Part shown: positions 46,330 to 57,765 of the stretch, piece by piece
Numbering within the stretch: position 1 is the first letter of the stretch
Layout: every line of letters starts with the position of its first letter
Assembly (NCBI GenBank): GCA_033439295.1
Contig: JAVTLE010000001.1
Span: 2,480,001-2,544,000 of the forward strand
Length of the DNA stretch: 64,000 nt
DNA from: Deuterostichococcus epilithicus
Taxonomy: Eukaryota; Chlorophyta; Trebouxiophyceae; Prasiolales; Stichococcaceae
Direction of reading: 5' to 3'
Notes under the pieces: model-generated
The model's input: only the letters and a program-made list of their open reading frames with translations
Database searches by the model: none
What the model was told of the DNA's origin: nothing
Position numbers and translations under genes: made by a program

Positions 46330-47131
46330 ATGAGCTACTCAGGGTCACCAGCCTCCAGCAGCGCAGAGGATGCGGCAGTCATCAGCCAGGTGAGTAGTAT
46401 TGTTCCAGGAATAGTTGAACGGAACGGCTGGCACTGCACCAGAGCGTTTGTGCACCTGCCGCTGCTGTCCCTCCATGCCTGATGCTGTGTTCGGAATCGG
46501 CGCTGTCACTCCCAATCACATACCAAAGACCCTTTCTGCCGGTCTTGCAGCTACAAAACGAGCTGCAGGTGGCGTATGTGCAAGAATTTTATCAGGTGAC
46601 CCGCCGTACCGGTTGCTGCCTGGCCAAGCTACATGTGTCCATCCGCATGAGCTTCGCAACATAGACCTGAGACGGTCTGAGAGCTCTTCAAACCATTTTT
46701 GTTTGCAGACTGTAAGGGACAAATGCTTCGGTGAGTCCAGCCTGCACTATCACCATGCGCACCGGCGCAGCCATGTGTGCTGATGCTCTTGATTCTGACA
46801 TGGAGTGAAGCAATTTGGGAATTCCGCTGCTTGTCTGCTTCAGACAGGTGCATCACGAAGCCGAGCACCAGCCTGGGCAGCAGCGAACAGCAGTGCCTGG
46901 CGCGCTGTGCAGACCGGTATTCGGAGGTGCGCCAATTTGCACGCTGGATAAACCCTGGACAGACCTCGCTACAGGCTCGCTACCAGACAAACTTTTGACT
47001 GTGACGTGCCTGCGTCGCTGCGACTCGCCTTGAGGAGCAAGGCCTGATTGAGGATTCAGCCAGTATCTTTGCTGTTGCAGGCGACGCAGGTGGTGGCAAA
47101 AAGCCTGCTGGAGATGAACGGCTTACAATGA
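46330..47131 (+). CDS. TIM13: Mitochondrial import translocase subunit TIM13
   Basis: Five phase-consistent exons (46330-46389, 46551-46595, 46709-46730, 46844-46926, 47081-47131) encode 86 residues, the usual small-TIM size. The twin CX3C motifs are CFDRC and CLARC, 15 residues apart, with CITKPSTSLGSSEQQ between, as in Tim13. The first motif is split by intron 3. In the family, Tim13 pairs with Tim8 as an intermembrane-space hexameric chaperone carrying hydrophobic precursors to TIM22. Exon 3 is only 22 nt. Start: first ATG with a continuous model. Confidence 0.95.
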
Positions 47132-48231
47132 CCAGGACGCGCGAAGCAGTCGAATCCTTCATACGGGAAGGCTGCGCTGACTCATTGGTCTGGTGGCATG
47201 GAAGCGGCCACTCGTGTGGAAATATATTCACCAGGAACCCGGAATGAGGACAGAGGCGTCAACCGCCTCACGTGTCGGCGGTGGCCGCGTGTGCCGTGTT
47301 CAAGCAGTGGAGCTCCCTGTTTGCTGCAAGGACGGCTCTGCTGCATTGTATTAAGGAACTACTGTCCCGATGCTTGAGGACATTGCTGGTCAGGCAGTCC
47401 AGCTCTGGCGCCTGTGTTCTGCGGGAAGGGGCTGCGACACGGTGCGCGTTTAGCAAACCCTGTTGCCATTGTAGCTGCACATCAGACCAGGGATATCGCG
47501 GAAAGCGGACGATGCTGCACGCTGCTTGTACAACATCGTATGCAGGAAAGATGGTGCCCAGAAGTGTCGACCAAAACCGAGGACCGCCGAAGTGCCCTGG
47601 CGTTCAGGGTTCTGCACTTAACCGATTTTGCGATGCCGAGGTTGTCTCCCATGCGCAACAGCAAACAACGCAGCGTACGGGCCGATCGTTGTTGCTCGCA
47701 TCGTGTCGCCTTTGTCAAAGGTCACATACCGTCCGACAAGTACGCAGCGTCGCACGCGGCCACCTTGGTTCACCTCTAGCTTGTCGGATCCGTGTGGCTC
47801 AGCCTTGAGCCGCGGCTGATGCCCGACATTGCTGCCCGGCAAAAGCGGTTCCAGCTGCGTAGCTGCTGCTTCTGGTTCTGACCGAGGCCATCTGAGCGGT
47901 TTCGGGCTGCAGCGGCAGGGCAGCTTCAGCGACTGGTGTGCCACACCTGTACTTTCGACACAGCCCTTCCACTCATTGGCGAGCCCGGCGAAAGTCACCG
48001 GCAAAGAGGTCAAGGGCTACTCGGCCAGGGTCTGTCACCCTTTTTGCAGCCGCAAGCCGGCGTCACTCAGCGGCTGGTGGCCCCAGCGCGCGTGCCGCCC
48101 GCAGCGGGCAGCGCCCGCATTCGAGCGTGCGGTATCCAGACTCAGTCGGCGGCCGGTGGGCCGCTGACCGCCTGGCGATCAGCATGTGAGCAGCTGCAGC
48201 ACCTCAGCTGGGGGAAAGCTCCTCTCTGAGC
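47132..48231. other. Intergenic, one weak minus-strand ORF
   Basis: A 131-codon minus-strand frame (48013-47618) includes RYVTFDKGDTMRATTIG, which looks protein-like, but has no splice model, domain or start support. Otherwise nothing. Confidence 0.35.
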
Positions 48232-50162
48232 ATGGAGGAGGATGCACGGCGGAAGGCGGAGCTTGCCGCCGCACGGGCGGCGCTAGCGGCGCGCATCCCG
48301 ACGGACCAGTTCTTCGAGCTGCCCGGCCGCCCCACGGTCGTCTTCCAGGTGACTGACTGGTCAATTCCGGGCCGAAATCCAGCGTCGATGCGATTGGCTG
48401 CACAACAACTGCGCTCAGCGAGTCGATGCGCCGCGGCGGCCCGCACCACGAAAGCAAACAGCACATCCGCTGGCGCGTGCGTCATGCTGCAAACGGCACT
48501 GGAACCTGCCAGCACTGGAGCCTTGCCCCTGCAGCAGGGCACGGGACATCTGCCTGCTGAGGCCCTGCCAGGTCCACACTTCAGCCTGTCGCCTGACTTG
48601 AAACCCAGGCGAAGGACTACACGGCGAATAAGGCGGAGGGGCGGGCGCTGGCGCGTGGCGATGTGCCCTTCCTCTTCCGTGCCTTCGAGGCTGGCCAGGT
48701 GAGCCAATTGCCAATGATCTGCTGCTGGATGTTCCTTACCTCGTCTGCGCCTGCGAGACGACGTGCTCCTGCTGTTCGATCAGCATCAGCAGCCACCACC
48801 ACTGCTGCTGCTGCTGCTGCTACTGCTGCCGCTGCCGCAGCCGCTGCTGCTGCTGGCCGCCGCACTGCTGCAGCTGCCATGTCGATGCTGTTGCTGCCGT
48901 AGCTCGTGCTAGGAGGCACAGCCAACGGCCCTCTGGCAGTCGCTGCAGAGCTGTGAGCCCTGCTTTGCTGCCTGATGCCCATGCATCTTGGACGCCGCCG
49001 CCAGGGCCTGCTATGCAGAACAGCTTCGGAGCCCGCACACAACCTGCTGCGTGCGGCGCTTGATGTGTCCAACCCTCTTAGCTGAAGACGCAGTGCTCAC
49101 GTTTCTACTGCATGTGCAGGCGCCGCCGCCGCGGCCGGGCACCAAGAAGGCGGAGCAGCCGCGAGCGGCCACAATCCACGAGTACCTGGACTGGACCGTC
49201 ACCTCCTCCGCTGCAGAAGAGGAGGACGACCTTGTGCGCCCTCGTCTTCAGTTGCTCTTCCTGCTATGCCTGCCATTTCCCTAGCACCTGTTGGCCACTG
49301 AACGACTGGTGGGACCATCACCTTCACCGCCGTGGATCAAGAGGATTAAGAGTAATGAGACCTGGTGACCCCTTTTTTCCAACGATGTTGCCTCTCAATT
49401 CCCTGCTCCTTCCCTTTCCTATCCCTTTCCCCCTGCTTCAAATTGTCCTCCGTTCCAGATTCTGATCCGGACGGCTGTCACCTCTGCCGCCGCTACGGAG
49501 GAGCACAGAATGACTTCATCCTGTGCCCTTCGCCCGTTCTAGTGTCTCACAGTTCGCCACCAAATTACAAGTGTACCCGACTGGACAACCCAGCTGTTAT
49601 GCTGCTCCAATAGAAAGCGAAACCTTACGGCATTGTTCCCCATGCAGTCTTTCAGGCTGGACCTGTGACTGGCCACTTCTGCTTGCAGCACACGCTGTGT
49701 GAAAGGCGAAGGTGATGGGTCGATGGATTCAAAATCGATAGCCGCCATGTGCCGGGTTTGAGAAGCTGGTGCCACGCTTGCATTGGCAGGAAGACAGGGA
49801 ATGCAGCGGCCGCTTGCAGAGCCCGTGTGCTGCCGGCGCAGGCCCCTGGCGTCTTCCAGGTGGTAAAGCTGCTGGCGCGCTTCCGGCCGGGGAGATTATA
49901 ATGCTGTATTTTCCTGTGGCAGCCAACGGATTGACCATGTGTTTACCTGAACAGGACTTTGGCGGCTTCCGGGTGGTGACGCTGCTACCGCGCTTCCGGC
50001 CGGCGTGGCCGCCGCCGGGCGCTTATGACAAGCCGGTGCCGCGGCGGTCGACAGCCATGGGGGCCCCCAAGTGAGTGCTGCCATGAGGCAGATCTTTGTG
50101 TCTGTGGGATCTAAAGTGGAGAACAGAGGGTGCTGGTGTAGTCAGCTGGGGACTGGGCGCTG

Positions 50163-50239
<77 letters not shown>

Positions 50240-52349
50240 GACGAAATTCCAAGCAGAGGCCCGATAGTGCGCCCTGGCCAGCAGATGACCGTCTCCTGCC
50301 GCCCTGAGCAGTGCACCGCCGCAGCATACCGGCTCGTTCGGCACTGGCATGCACACTCGCCGCGCATACCTACAAACGCCTGAAAGCTCGAAGGCTCAAT
50401 GTTGGGAGCGCTCATGCTTTCTGCTCTAAATGAAATCGCTATCTCAGATCAGCAGGTGGCTGCTGGCACGGTGTAGCTGCAGAGTAGGCAGCTGTCAGGT
50501 GCCGGACAGCTGAGCCAGCTTGCGCCTCCCCCTTCCCAGCGCCGCGTACCTTGCCTACACCTGACATGCGCGACACGCGACCCCCATCTCGCCAGCCGCC
50601 GCAGGGGTCCACTGCCGCAGCTGCTGACGGTGGAACCGCCCATGCGCTTTGCTGGGCGCCGGTCGAGCGGGAGCCGCCTACGGACTGTGACTACTTTCTC
50701 TCCTGGTCGACCCGAGATTGCACTGGACTTTCTGATACTCGCCTCCCCCTGGCGCCGCCGCAGGGACCCGATGCCGCAGCTGCTGACGGCGGGCAAGCCC
50801 ATCTGCGCGGCCACCATCCGCGTGGGGCTGGGGTATCTGGAGGTCCCATTTTTTGCCACCGCGGAGGCAAAGCGCAACCGCGGCTACGGACGTGCGCTGC
50901 TGGAGGCGATTGAGGACGTCGCACGGTGAGTAACTGCTCGCTTCTTCCCACCCAGCATGCGTCTTCGATGCAGTGTTTCACGACACCGAGGACACTCCCC
51001 GGGCCCCTCGTGGCAGACCCCGCTACTCGTTGTGCCGATCGAGGCAGGTTGTGCTGCGGCAGACGCTGCCTGCAGCAAGAATGCTTGCGCCCGTGTCAAG
51101 AGACGCCCCACCGACGTCAGCGCAGCACCTGATCGCCCTGCGCTGATGGTTTGGGCATTGTCCTGTAGTGCCTGCCGGCCTGTTCGTGTGCTGCTGCTGA
51201 CAGTGCGCATGGGTGGCCTCACCGCTACAGCGCTCTGCCTGCGCATGCATTGCAGCGCACCTCAACCGCCTGCTCCGGCAGCCACTGGCGAGCAGCTATC
51301 CAGCAGAGTTGTGTGTGCTTCCCCGCCGCTACGGACCGCTGCGACCCGGCAGCACCTCGAAACCCTGCACCCGCGCCTGCAGGTGCCTGGACATCCCGCT
51401 CATCCTGCTGTGCTCCACGGACGACCCGGTGACGCGCAACACCTGGCAGCGCCTCGGCTTCCTGTTCACGGCGGAGGAGGACCTGCGCCGCTTCAGTGTG
51501 GGCCCTCGCGATTTACTGCACATGGACAACACCGTGCAGGTGAGCTTTGCAGGAGGTCGCAGGCCCGGATGTTCCAAGTCTGGCGGAGGAAGATATATAT
51601 TCATTCTTGACATCTTGTTGACCCGCGCCGCTTTGAGGTGGAGCCGCCCGACCTGCTGCATGTGAGTCAGCGCTCTTGTCAATGGCCCGCCCCGATCTGT
51701 CTGTGCACTGCATCAATAGGTCATCTGCTGAACTGGCATCAGGCGCCGCTGTCAGATGTGCACCACTCCGACATATGGGTTGCAAGTCTGTACCAATGTT
51801 CCTTGCACAGACTGGACACATGTCATCTCGTGCGACCTGCCGCAGATGCACAAGATGGTGCCGTCGCAGCGGCCGTGGCAGTCGTTCATCCTGCGGCACG
51901 GGCACTGGGCGCAGCGGCTGTACTATGATCCCGACCCGGCGGGCACCCAGCGGGCGCAGGAGCAGCTGCACCGTCAGCAGGCGCAGCGGGAGGCGCAGCG
52001 GGAACAGCAGCAGCAGAACCGGCAGCGGGAACAGCAGCAGCAGGCGCAGCAGCAGGCGCAGCAGGCGGCACGGCAGCAGGCACAGGAGCAGCAGCACGCA
52101 CAGCAAGGGCAGCCTCCAGGGTGGCAGCCGCTGCAGTCGATGGCGAATGGCGGCTTTGTGGCCGCTAACGGCAGCGTGGCAGCCGGAGACGGCACCTGCC
52201 ACGGCGCGCACGGCAGCGCGGCGGTTGCGGTGCAGCCGGTAGTGCTCGACCCGGTCGGTGCGGCAATGAAGACGAAGCCTGGGGCTGCCTCACATGGCCG
52301 GTCTGATGTCGCCGGCCAGCCGCATGGCAGCCAGGCGGCGTCGCGATAA
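48232..52349 (+). CDS. GNAT-like acetyltransferase-fold protein with Gln-rich tail
   Basis: Exons 48232-48348, 48609-48698, 49120-49233, 49955-50070, 50764-50925 and 51383-51539 join in phase. A final exon begins between about 51744 and 51814 and stops at 52349. The ATG opens MEEDARRKAELAAARAA, a charged helix. Exon 5 has the GNAT motif-A-like NRGYGRALLEAIEDVA preceded by a strand-rich AATIRVGLGYLEVPF. Exon 6 has IPLILLCSTDD and TWQRLGFLF, as in the last strand and helix of GNAT folds. The layout recalls PHD-associated plant acetyltransferases, but no PHD Cys cluster was seen. The last exon has SQRPWQSFILRHGHW, then a tract of about 45 residues rich in QQQ and AQ. Substrate unknown; a nuclear role is inference. 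Three exons have intronic echoes. Confidence 0.7.
48805..48860 (+). repeat. Imperfect GCT-repeat tract
   Basis: Runs of gctgctgct broken by actgctgcc inside intron 2 of the GNAT-like gene. Confidence 0.85.
49850..49897 (+). repeat. Exon-edge echo, GNAT-like intron 3
   Basis: cttccaggtggtaaagctgc copies the start of exon 49955-50070 (cttccgggtggtgacgctgc). It reads FQVVKLLARFRPG, compared with FRVVTLLPRFRPA. Confidence 0.8.
50165..50237 (+). repeat. (GCT)n microsatellite, about 24 units
   Basis: Pure GCT/CTG array in intron 4 (50071-50763) of the GNAT-like gene. It is in an intron by my model, so its expansion would not alter the protein. Confidence 0.98.
50588..50655 (+). repeat. Exon-edge echo with acceptor, GNAT-like intron 4
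   Basis: gccgccgcaggggtccactg then ccgcagctgctgacgg copies the acceptor and start of exon 50764-50925 (gccgccgcagggacccgatg then ccgcagctgctgacgg). Confidence 0.85.
51625..51666 (+). repeat. Exon-edge echo with donor, GNAT-like intron 6
   Basis: Copy of the end of exon 51383-51539. It reads RRFEVEPPDLLHV then gtgagt; the true exon reads RRFSVGPRDLLHM and ends before gtgagc. Confidence 0.8.
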
Positions 52350-52872
52350 TGTCAGTTGCAGAGGCCGCAGGTCGCAATGCAATCGGCTGAGAGGCCTTCG
52401 ACCCCGGACAGTTTGACGGACATATGTTGAGTCGACCACGAGCTCTGACATAGCTGTAGACGTTGTTGTACAGCAGGTAGGCATGCTCAGGAGCTGTACA
52501 ATCTTCTGCCATGGCTGGTAGCCGCGGCTGCACAGGTGACTGCACCAGTCACAAGTCGTTGCGCTGTGTGAACTGCGCTCTTGTGCAAGGAATGTGTAAG
52601 GGAATGCGGAATGCAAAGCTACCACCAGCTGTTTGCTCAGGAGCGAGTCGCTCCTGTGACTTGCGTCGGGACAGTGGCCGATGTTGTCGGAGCCGGCGAA
52701 TTCGTCTAGCGCTTGCATTCAATCGCAGTGGCATACTCACAAGTTGCACCATCAGCCTCTCAAACCTCGATGCAGGAGCTGCGTCATCCCCAGGATCGCG
52801 AGACGCATTTGCAACGCCTAGCTGTCTCTTTCCCTCTCGACAACCAGAAGCTGACCGGTTCGCCATGCGGTC
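52350..52872. other. Intergenic, nothing supported
   Basis: 523 bp between same-strand genes. It should contain the GNAT-like 3' end and the RSMG promoter. Confidence 0.5.
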
Positions 52873-55347
52873 ATGATTGTGGTTCGTGCAAGCTTTAGGT
52901 TCCGGCCCACTTGCCGATTCGTTGTGCCTGAACAACCCCGCAACCCAATCCTGCTGCATTGCAGCCGCTGCAGCAGCGCAGGGATTGGCGCCGCCAGCGC
53001 AGGATCAAGGTCATCGCAGCTGTGCTGGCGTTCTGCGCATGCTATAGTCTGTGCAGCTACATTCAAAGTCCATACTAGGTCTTGCCGCAGCTTTGGACGC
53101 TGGCCGAATGCGTATGTGGCAGCGGCGGCGGCAGGCTCGCTGCATGCCGGTTCAAGCACTGCCGAAGGTGTCCTTGGCGCGCCGCCGCTTACAGAGCTGC
53201 AGCGGGAACAGATCGACATCTACGTGGGCTTCCTGTTGCAGGAGAACGAGAAGTACAATCTGACCGGCAAGCTGTCTCAAAGCTCAGTCCTATAGCCGAA
53301 TAGTCAAACAAGCGCACAATATCTGGTGCAGCACTGTGCAAACAGACTGAGCAGCACGTTTGCGGCAATGGCTCCGGCTCAGGCTGGCTCGGGTGCGACC
53401 ACTGCTGGACCCCTCGCAGCGGCCGCTTGCTCTACAAGCTCGAGCGGAGGGTTGCGCCGCAGCCCCGTTCCTGACAACCCTGAACCCGCATCAACTCGCC
53501 GCGCAGGCGCGAAGGACGCGGAGGAGGTGCGCTCGCGGCACGTCGGCGACTGCCTGGCACTGCTGCCTGTGCTGGACGCTGCCGCTGAGCAGGCGGCCGC
53601 ATCGGCTCCTGGCGCAGGCGACTTGGTTCCGGCTGCAGGCGCCGCCCCGGCTCCAGAGGCACATGGGGCAGCGGGCAGCGCGGCCGCGGCTGTCGGCGCG
53701 GCAGGGGCGAAATCAAAAGGCCAGGCGACGGAGCGGCAGCTGCGGGTGCGGCTGCTGGACATCGGCTCCGGCGCCGGGCTGCCCGGCCTGATCATCGCCG
53801 TCTGCCGCCCGCAGTGGCAGGTGCGCCAGACTTGATGGGCTCCCAGGAGCTCTGCCTGCCTTGCGAACCAGCTCCATGTATTGAGCAGGAGGGGGCTTCA
53901 TTTGCAGGGCTTGTCCGCTGTAGCTCCTTGGTGCTGTCAGGTCCATGAGCGCTGCCAGCCCAATACTGGCTGCGGAATCTTGAGAGGCATCTTGAGGCAG
54001 ACCCAGCCACTACTGGGTCGAGAATATGATATTCTTTAACTCAGCGCAGCCAGCTGAGCAGCGTCTCAGGCTGCAGCCATGCAGCAGGTGCAACCCACGG
54101 TTCAAGCGACACCGCTTCCGGTTCGTAGATACCAGTGCCTCTTCTCATGGTTGTCCGCCGCCAGCCTTCCATCGCAACGTTCTGCCTGGCTGAAGCGCTG
54201 CGCCGGTCCTGCACCACAGGCCTTGCCGGCGCTGCCTTTGGCAGCTGCATGACCTTTCTGGACAGCTGTTTTGGTAGAGTCTATCTACAGACCTCCTCGA
54301 AATGTTCCAATAACAATGATGTCTTATTGACACTTCGAATGCATTCGTCTGACTAAGAAGGTGCTTCAGGTGGTGATGCTGGACGCGCTGAATAAGCGGT
54401 GCGCCTTTGTGGACGCCGCCGCCAGCCTGGCGGGCCTCGAGAACGTTTCCACAGTCTGGGCGCGCGCTGAGGACGCCGGCCACGATGCAAGCCATCGACA
54501 GGTGCTCGAGTCCTGCTGCGTAGAAAGGGCAGTGTCCCTGGGGCAGACAGCCTTTCTGCCTGTTGCTTCCCGACATATCTCGTGCGCCGCCATACAGGGC
54601 CGGCCGGCTGGGCCGCAGGAGTAGCTGCCTGCAGCGGCCGAGTGGGCAGTCACACACAGTGACTCTGCTGACCTGCATGCGACATCTGCAGGGGGTCCTT
54701 CCTCGCTCTGCACCCTGCATCGTCGCCAAAGGCACCTGGGCTGCCAATATCAGGCAGTCTCCTGCTGCCGATGCCGTGCAACCGTTGACTTGCGCCTGAG
54801 CTTGAGCCTGGTCGGTGTTGTGGCTGACGCCGCAGGCGTTCGACCTGGTGACGGCGCGAGCGGTGGCGGACATGCCGGTGCTCACCGAGCTGTGCCTGCC
54901 GTTCGTGCGGCTCGGGGGGCAGCTGGTCGTCGCCAAGGGCGCCAGCCCACAGGTGCGAAGCCGATCTCCATCCGAGCAAGATGCGCTCTGCACGGGCTTG
55001 ATGGGGCCAAAGTGCTGGCGAGGCTGAGGACGAGGGCGCCGGCGCATTGCCCTGCTAGCATGGTGTTCAGCACCGAAACAACCCCACAGCCTGGTTCAAG
55101 CCTGCTGGCTCGCAGTCAGATCAAGGCGGGCGGCACCAAATCGATACAGTGGCCTCGCTGTGAGCAGGAGGAGGTGCAAAGAGCAGCCGCCGCGATCCGG
55201 GAGCTGGGCGGTGAGCTGGCCGGCATCCAGTCGGTGGAATCGCACGGTCCACTGGGGCAGCGCACGGCGGTGGTCGTCAGGAAGGTTGCCGAGACGCCGG
55301 CTGGATTCCCGCGGAAACCCAAGCAGCTTGCGAAGCGGCCGCTCTGA
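52873..55347 (+). CDS. RSMG: 16S rRNA (guanine527-N7)-methyltransferase RsmG, probably plastid
   Basis: Five phase-consistent exons (52873-53266, 53507-53820, 54370-54486, 54836-54952, 55168-55347) encode about 373 residues. Family landmarks in order: LQREQIDIYVGFLLQENEKY then NLTG, RHVGDCLALLPVL, SAM-binding LLDIGSGAGLPG, VVMLDALNKRCAFV, FDLVTARAVADMPVL and GGQLVVAKG. RsmG methylates N7 of G527 in the 530 loop of 16S-type rRNA. The ~100-residue N-terminal extension, rich in Arg/Ser/Ala, looks like an organelle transit peptide, so a chloroplast (less likely mitochondrial) ribosome target is inferred. An Ala/Gly-rich insert (about 53600-53720) separates RHVGD from motif I. Two introns appear to have GC donors (gcaagc at 53267 and 54487), which the reading frame requires. 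Confidence 0.93.
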
Positions 55348-56296
55348 CAGGCTCGCGGAGGTTGTGCTTCGCGGCAGTCCAGCCGGCTGGCCATATGCAG
55401 CCCCCAGGCGGTGCTTGCTGCGAGCTGGAGCGCAGGAGGTGGACATGTGAGCTGCATTCACAATGAGCAAGCTTCTGCACAGTCGTGGCTTGGGAGCAGG
55501 CATACGTCAGCGAGCCTCGGGGTATGTGAGAAGACAGTACGACCCATGCCTCAGTCGGGCTGCGAAGATGCCATAGGTACACAGTGAAGTATGGGAAATC
55601 GAATGCTGTGCTTACAGTGAGCTTGCTGATGGCACCGTAGGCACCGTTTGGTTGACTGACAAAACAGTCTCGTGCCTAACTGACTCAACCCTGTGGATGT
55701 GCATAGCTGTCCTGTCGTCATTGCAGTGCCGGTCGCATCGCCCAGTCTCAGGAGCCACGCCGCCGCCAAGTGCGACGCCATGCCGCCAGTCTGTATACCT
55801 GTCATGCTGCCGCCTTGCTCAGCCGTTTCGCCCTGTTCAGCCATGCCGCCGCCGAACTGCGCTTCCATTGTTCAGAATGCGATAGATCATGCCAACTTGA
55901 AGGCCTCATCACAGCAACTGTCCCTGCTGGTTGTTGTGCATAAGGTTATTCGTGTTCGCGCAATCCACATCGCTTTCGGTGCAACGAGGCACACGCCCGG
56001 CCTAAATGCCGTCCTCAGCGTTCGCATTTCATTCCACCGCCGATTGGAAAAGCTGCGGCTGGCAAACTGCCCGCCTGCAATGCTGTGATGCAGCTGCTGG
56101 TAAATCAGGGGCTCGAAAGGGCCTGCCTCTCGATCGGGTCGGAAAGGTGAAGTCTGGTACAATACAGCATCATAACGAGAAGTGATGAGCAGCCACGCAC
56201 TGGCAGTTCAGTTGTTCACTTCGTACTTGGCATCATATCTGTGCTCACGCTTGAGCCAATGGCTGACGGGATTGGTGCATCCCCGCGACTGTGCAG
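55348..56296. other. Intergenic, weak ORFs only
   Basis: Overlapping frames on both strands around 55550-56090 (a minus frame from an ATG at 55868 with MAEQGETAEQGG) have no domain or splice support. Confidence 0.4.
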
Positions 56297-57765
56297 CCTG
56301 CCGGACGACCCGCTGCTTGGCATTGCTGAGCTGCTGCCCCTCAACGCCAGGTTGGCGCCATCACCCTCCGCCTGCTTGCAAGTCTGATATGTCAACTTGG
56401 GAATGGCGCAAGTTTCCTCAGAGTATGACTGGCGGCGCGAAATATGGTACCACAGAGCTGCAGGTATTTGAACTAACGCGCTCTACTTCCGTGTGTTGAA
56501 CGCATACAGGCTGCACCTCCAGCGGGTTTCGAAGCGCTAATGCGTCCTCTGTGGGCCGGACAGCCGCTTGTGGCAGCAGATGTCACTTAACTTCAAGCTC
56601 GAGGAGTCACCAGACTGCACAGCAATGCTGCAGTGGCTGGCGCAGCGCGCGGTCACCCTGGAGCAGCTCGCCATCATGATGCTGCACTAAGGTTTAGGGT
56701 TTCACACGTGAGTGCTGCCCTCAAGGAGCATCCTTCCTGCGGTCCAGCCTTTCTGCCCTGGTCTCATTAGCTGAGCAACAGGTCCCGTGCGTGCGTGCAT
56801 TACACTTCTCCAGTACTGTCGGCCCAATGATCACCATGGTACCCGGCTTTGGCACCTCACAGGATGATGACGACTCGTTAGACCGGCGCCCGACGCGTCT
56901 GCCGCGGCTGGCGTTTGCGCTGCGGCTGGTGTCACTGCACGTCACCCGCTCCAGCCTGGTTGCCGGCGCGGTCACCGCATTTGAGGCGCTTGCGCTGCTG
57001 CACCAGCGCTCGCTGCGCCTGCACGAACTCAAGGACGAGGTGAGCTGCTGCTGCCATGCAGGATGCAGGTGGTGGGACATACGGCTATGCACTTGCTTTG
57101 ATTCCCGTTGCAGGGTTGACATAGCCAGCGTTGTCAGTTGTGGCGCTTCGCCATCGCAGGTGCCGAGCCAGCGGTTCGGCGCCAGCCTCTCGCGGCTCAC
57201 AGAGCTGGCCCTAAGCTGGGGCAAATACGATCCTGAGTCTGAGGACACACAGCGGCCTGCTGGCTTGCACAGCACTGCAGCAGCTGTCATTCACGAAAGC
57301 CCCGCAGATCTGTCGTTGTGTGCGCCTCAATAGCGAAACTGATGTCAGCAGGGCAGGTGAAGACACGAGTAAAGAGCCAGTTGAGGCCAAATTGTCACGC
57401 ATGTGGTGCCGACGCCGCAGGAATGGCCCAGGATCCCAGCCGGCATCACGGCGCTGTCGCGGCTGCGCCATTTGGAGCTGGGCGGCTGCAAACTGCACCT
57501 CCTGCCGGCCAACATCAGCAGTCTGCAGTCGCAGACGGCACTGCACCTGCCGGGCAAAACCTGGGCGGTCGGGGATGATGCCGTGAGCGTCGCCCTGCCG
57601 GCGGCGATGCGCCAGATGCTCCGCCTGCGCAGCCTTGTTATTCCCGCTGCGCAGTGCCCGCCGGCGCTGCCGCTGCTCATGCAGCTCACCAGGCTGCGTG
57701 TGACCAATCTCAAGTCGGAAGGCAAGGCGCAGCCAATCGTCAACGCCTTTGGTGCAATCCCTTGA
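56297..57765 (+). pseudogene. F-box / leucine-rich-repeat protein, apparently broken
   Basis: An F-box-like start (LPDDPLLGIAELLPLNA, 56297 onward) continues in LHLQRVSKR, then an in-frame TAA (about 56540), then SRLWQQMSLNFKLEES and a helical stretch ending at a second in-frame TAA (about 56690). Clean exons follow: 56782-57039 (RLPRLAFALRLVSLHV), one from 57160, and 57421-57765 (GITALSRLRHLELGGCKLH and LPANISSLQS, LRR-like) with a stop. F-box proteins of this type link LRR-bound targets to SCF ubiquitin ligases. The two early stops argue for a pseudogene, or for unusual splicing that skips them. The N-terminus and one middle donor are unresolved. Confidence 0.55.

Noticed and set aside
50165-50237. 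PolyQ, polyA or polyL coding tract
   Set aside because: The array lies between phase-matched exons 4 and 5 of the GNAT-like gene, so it is intronic.
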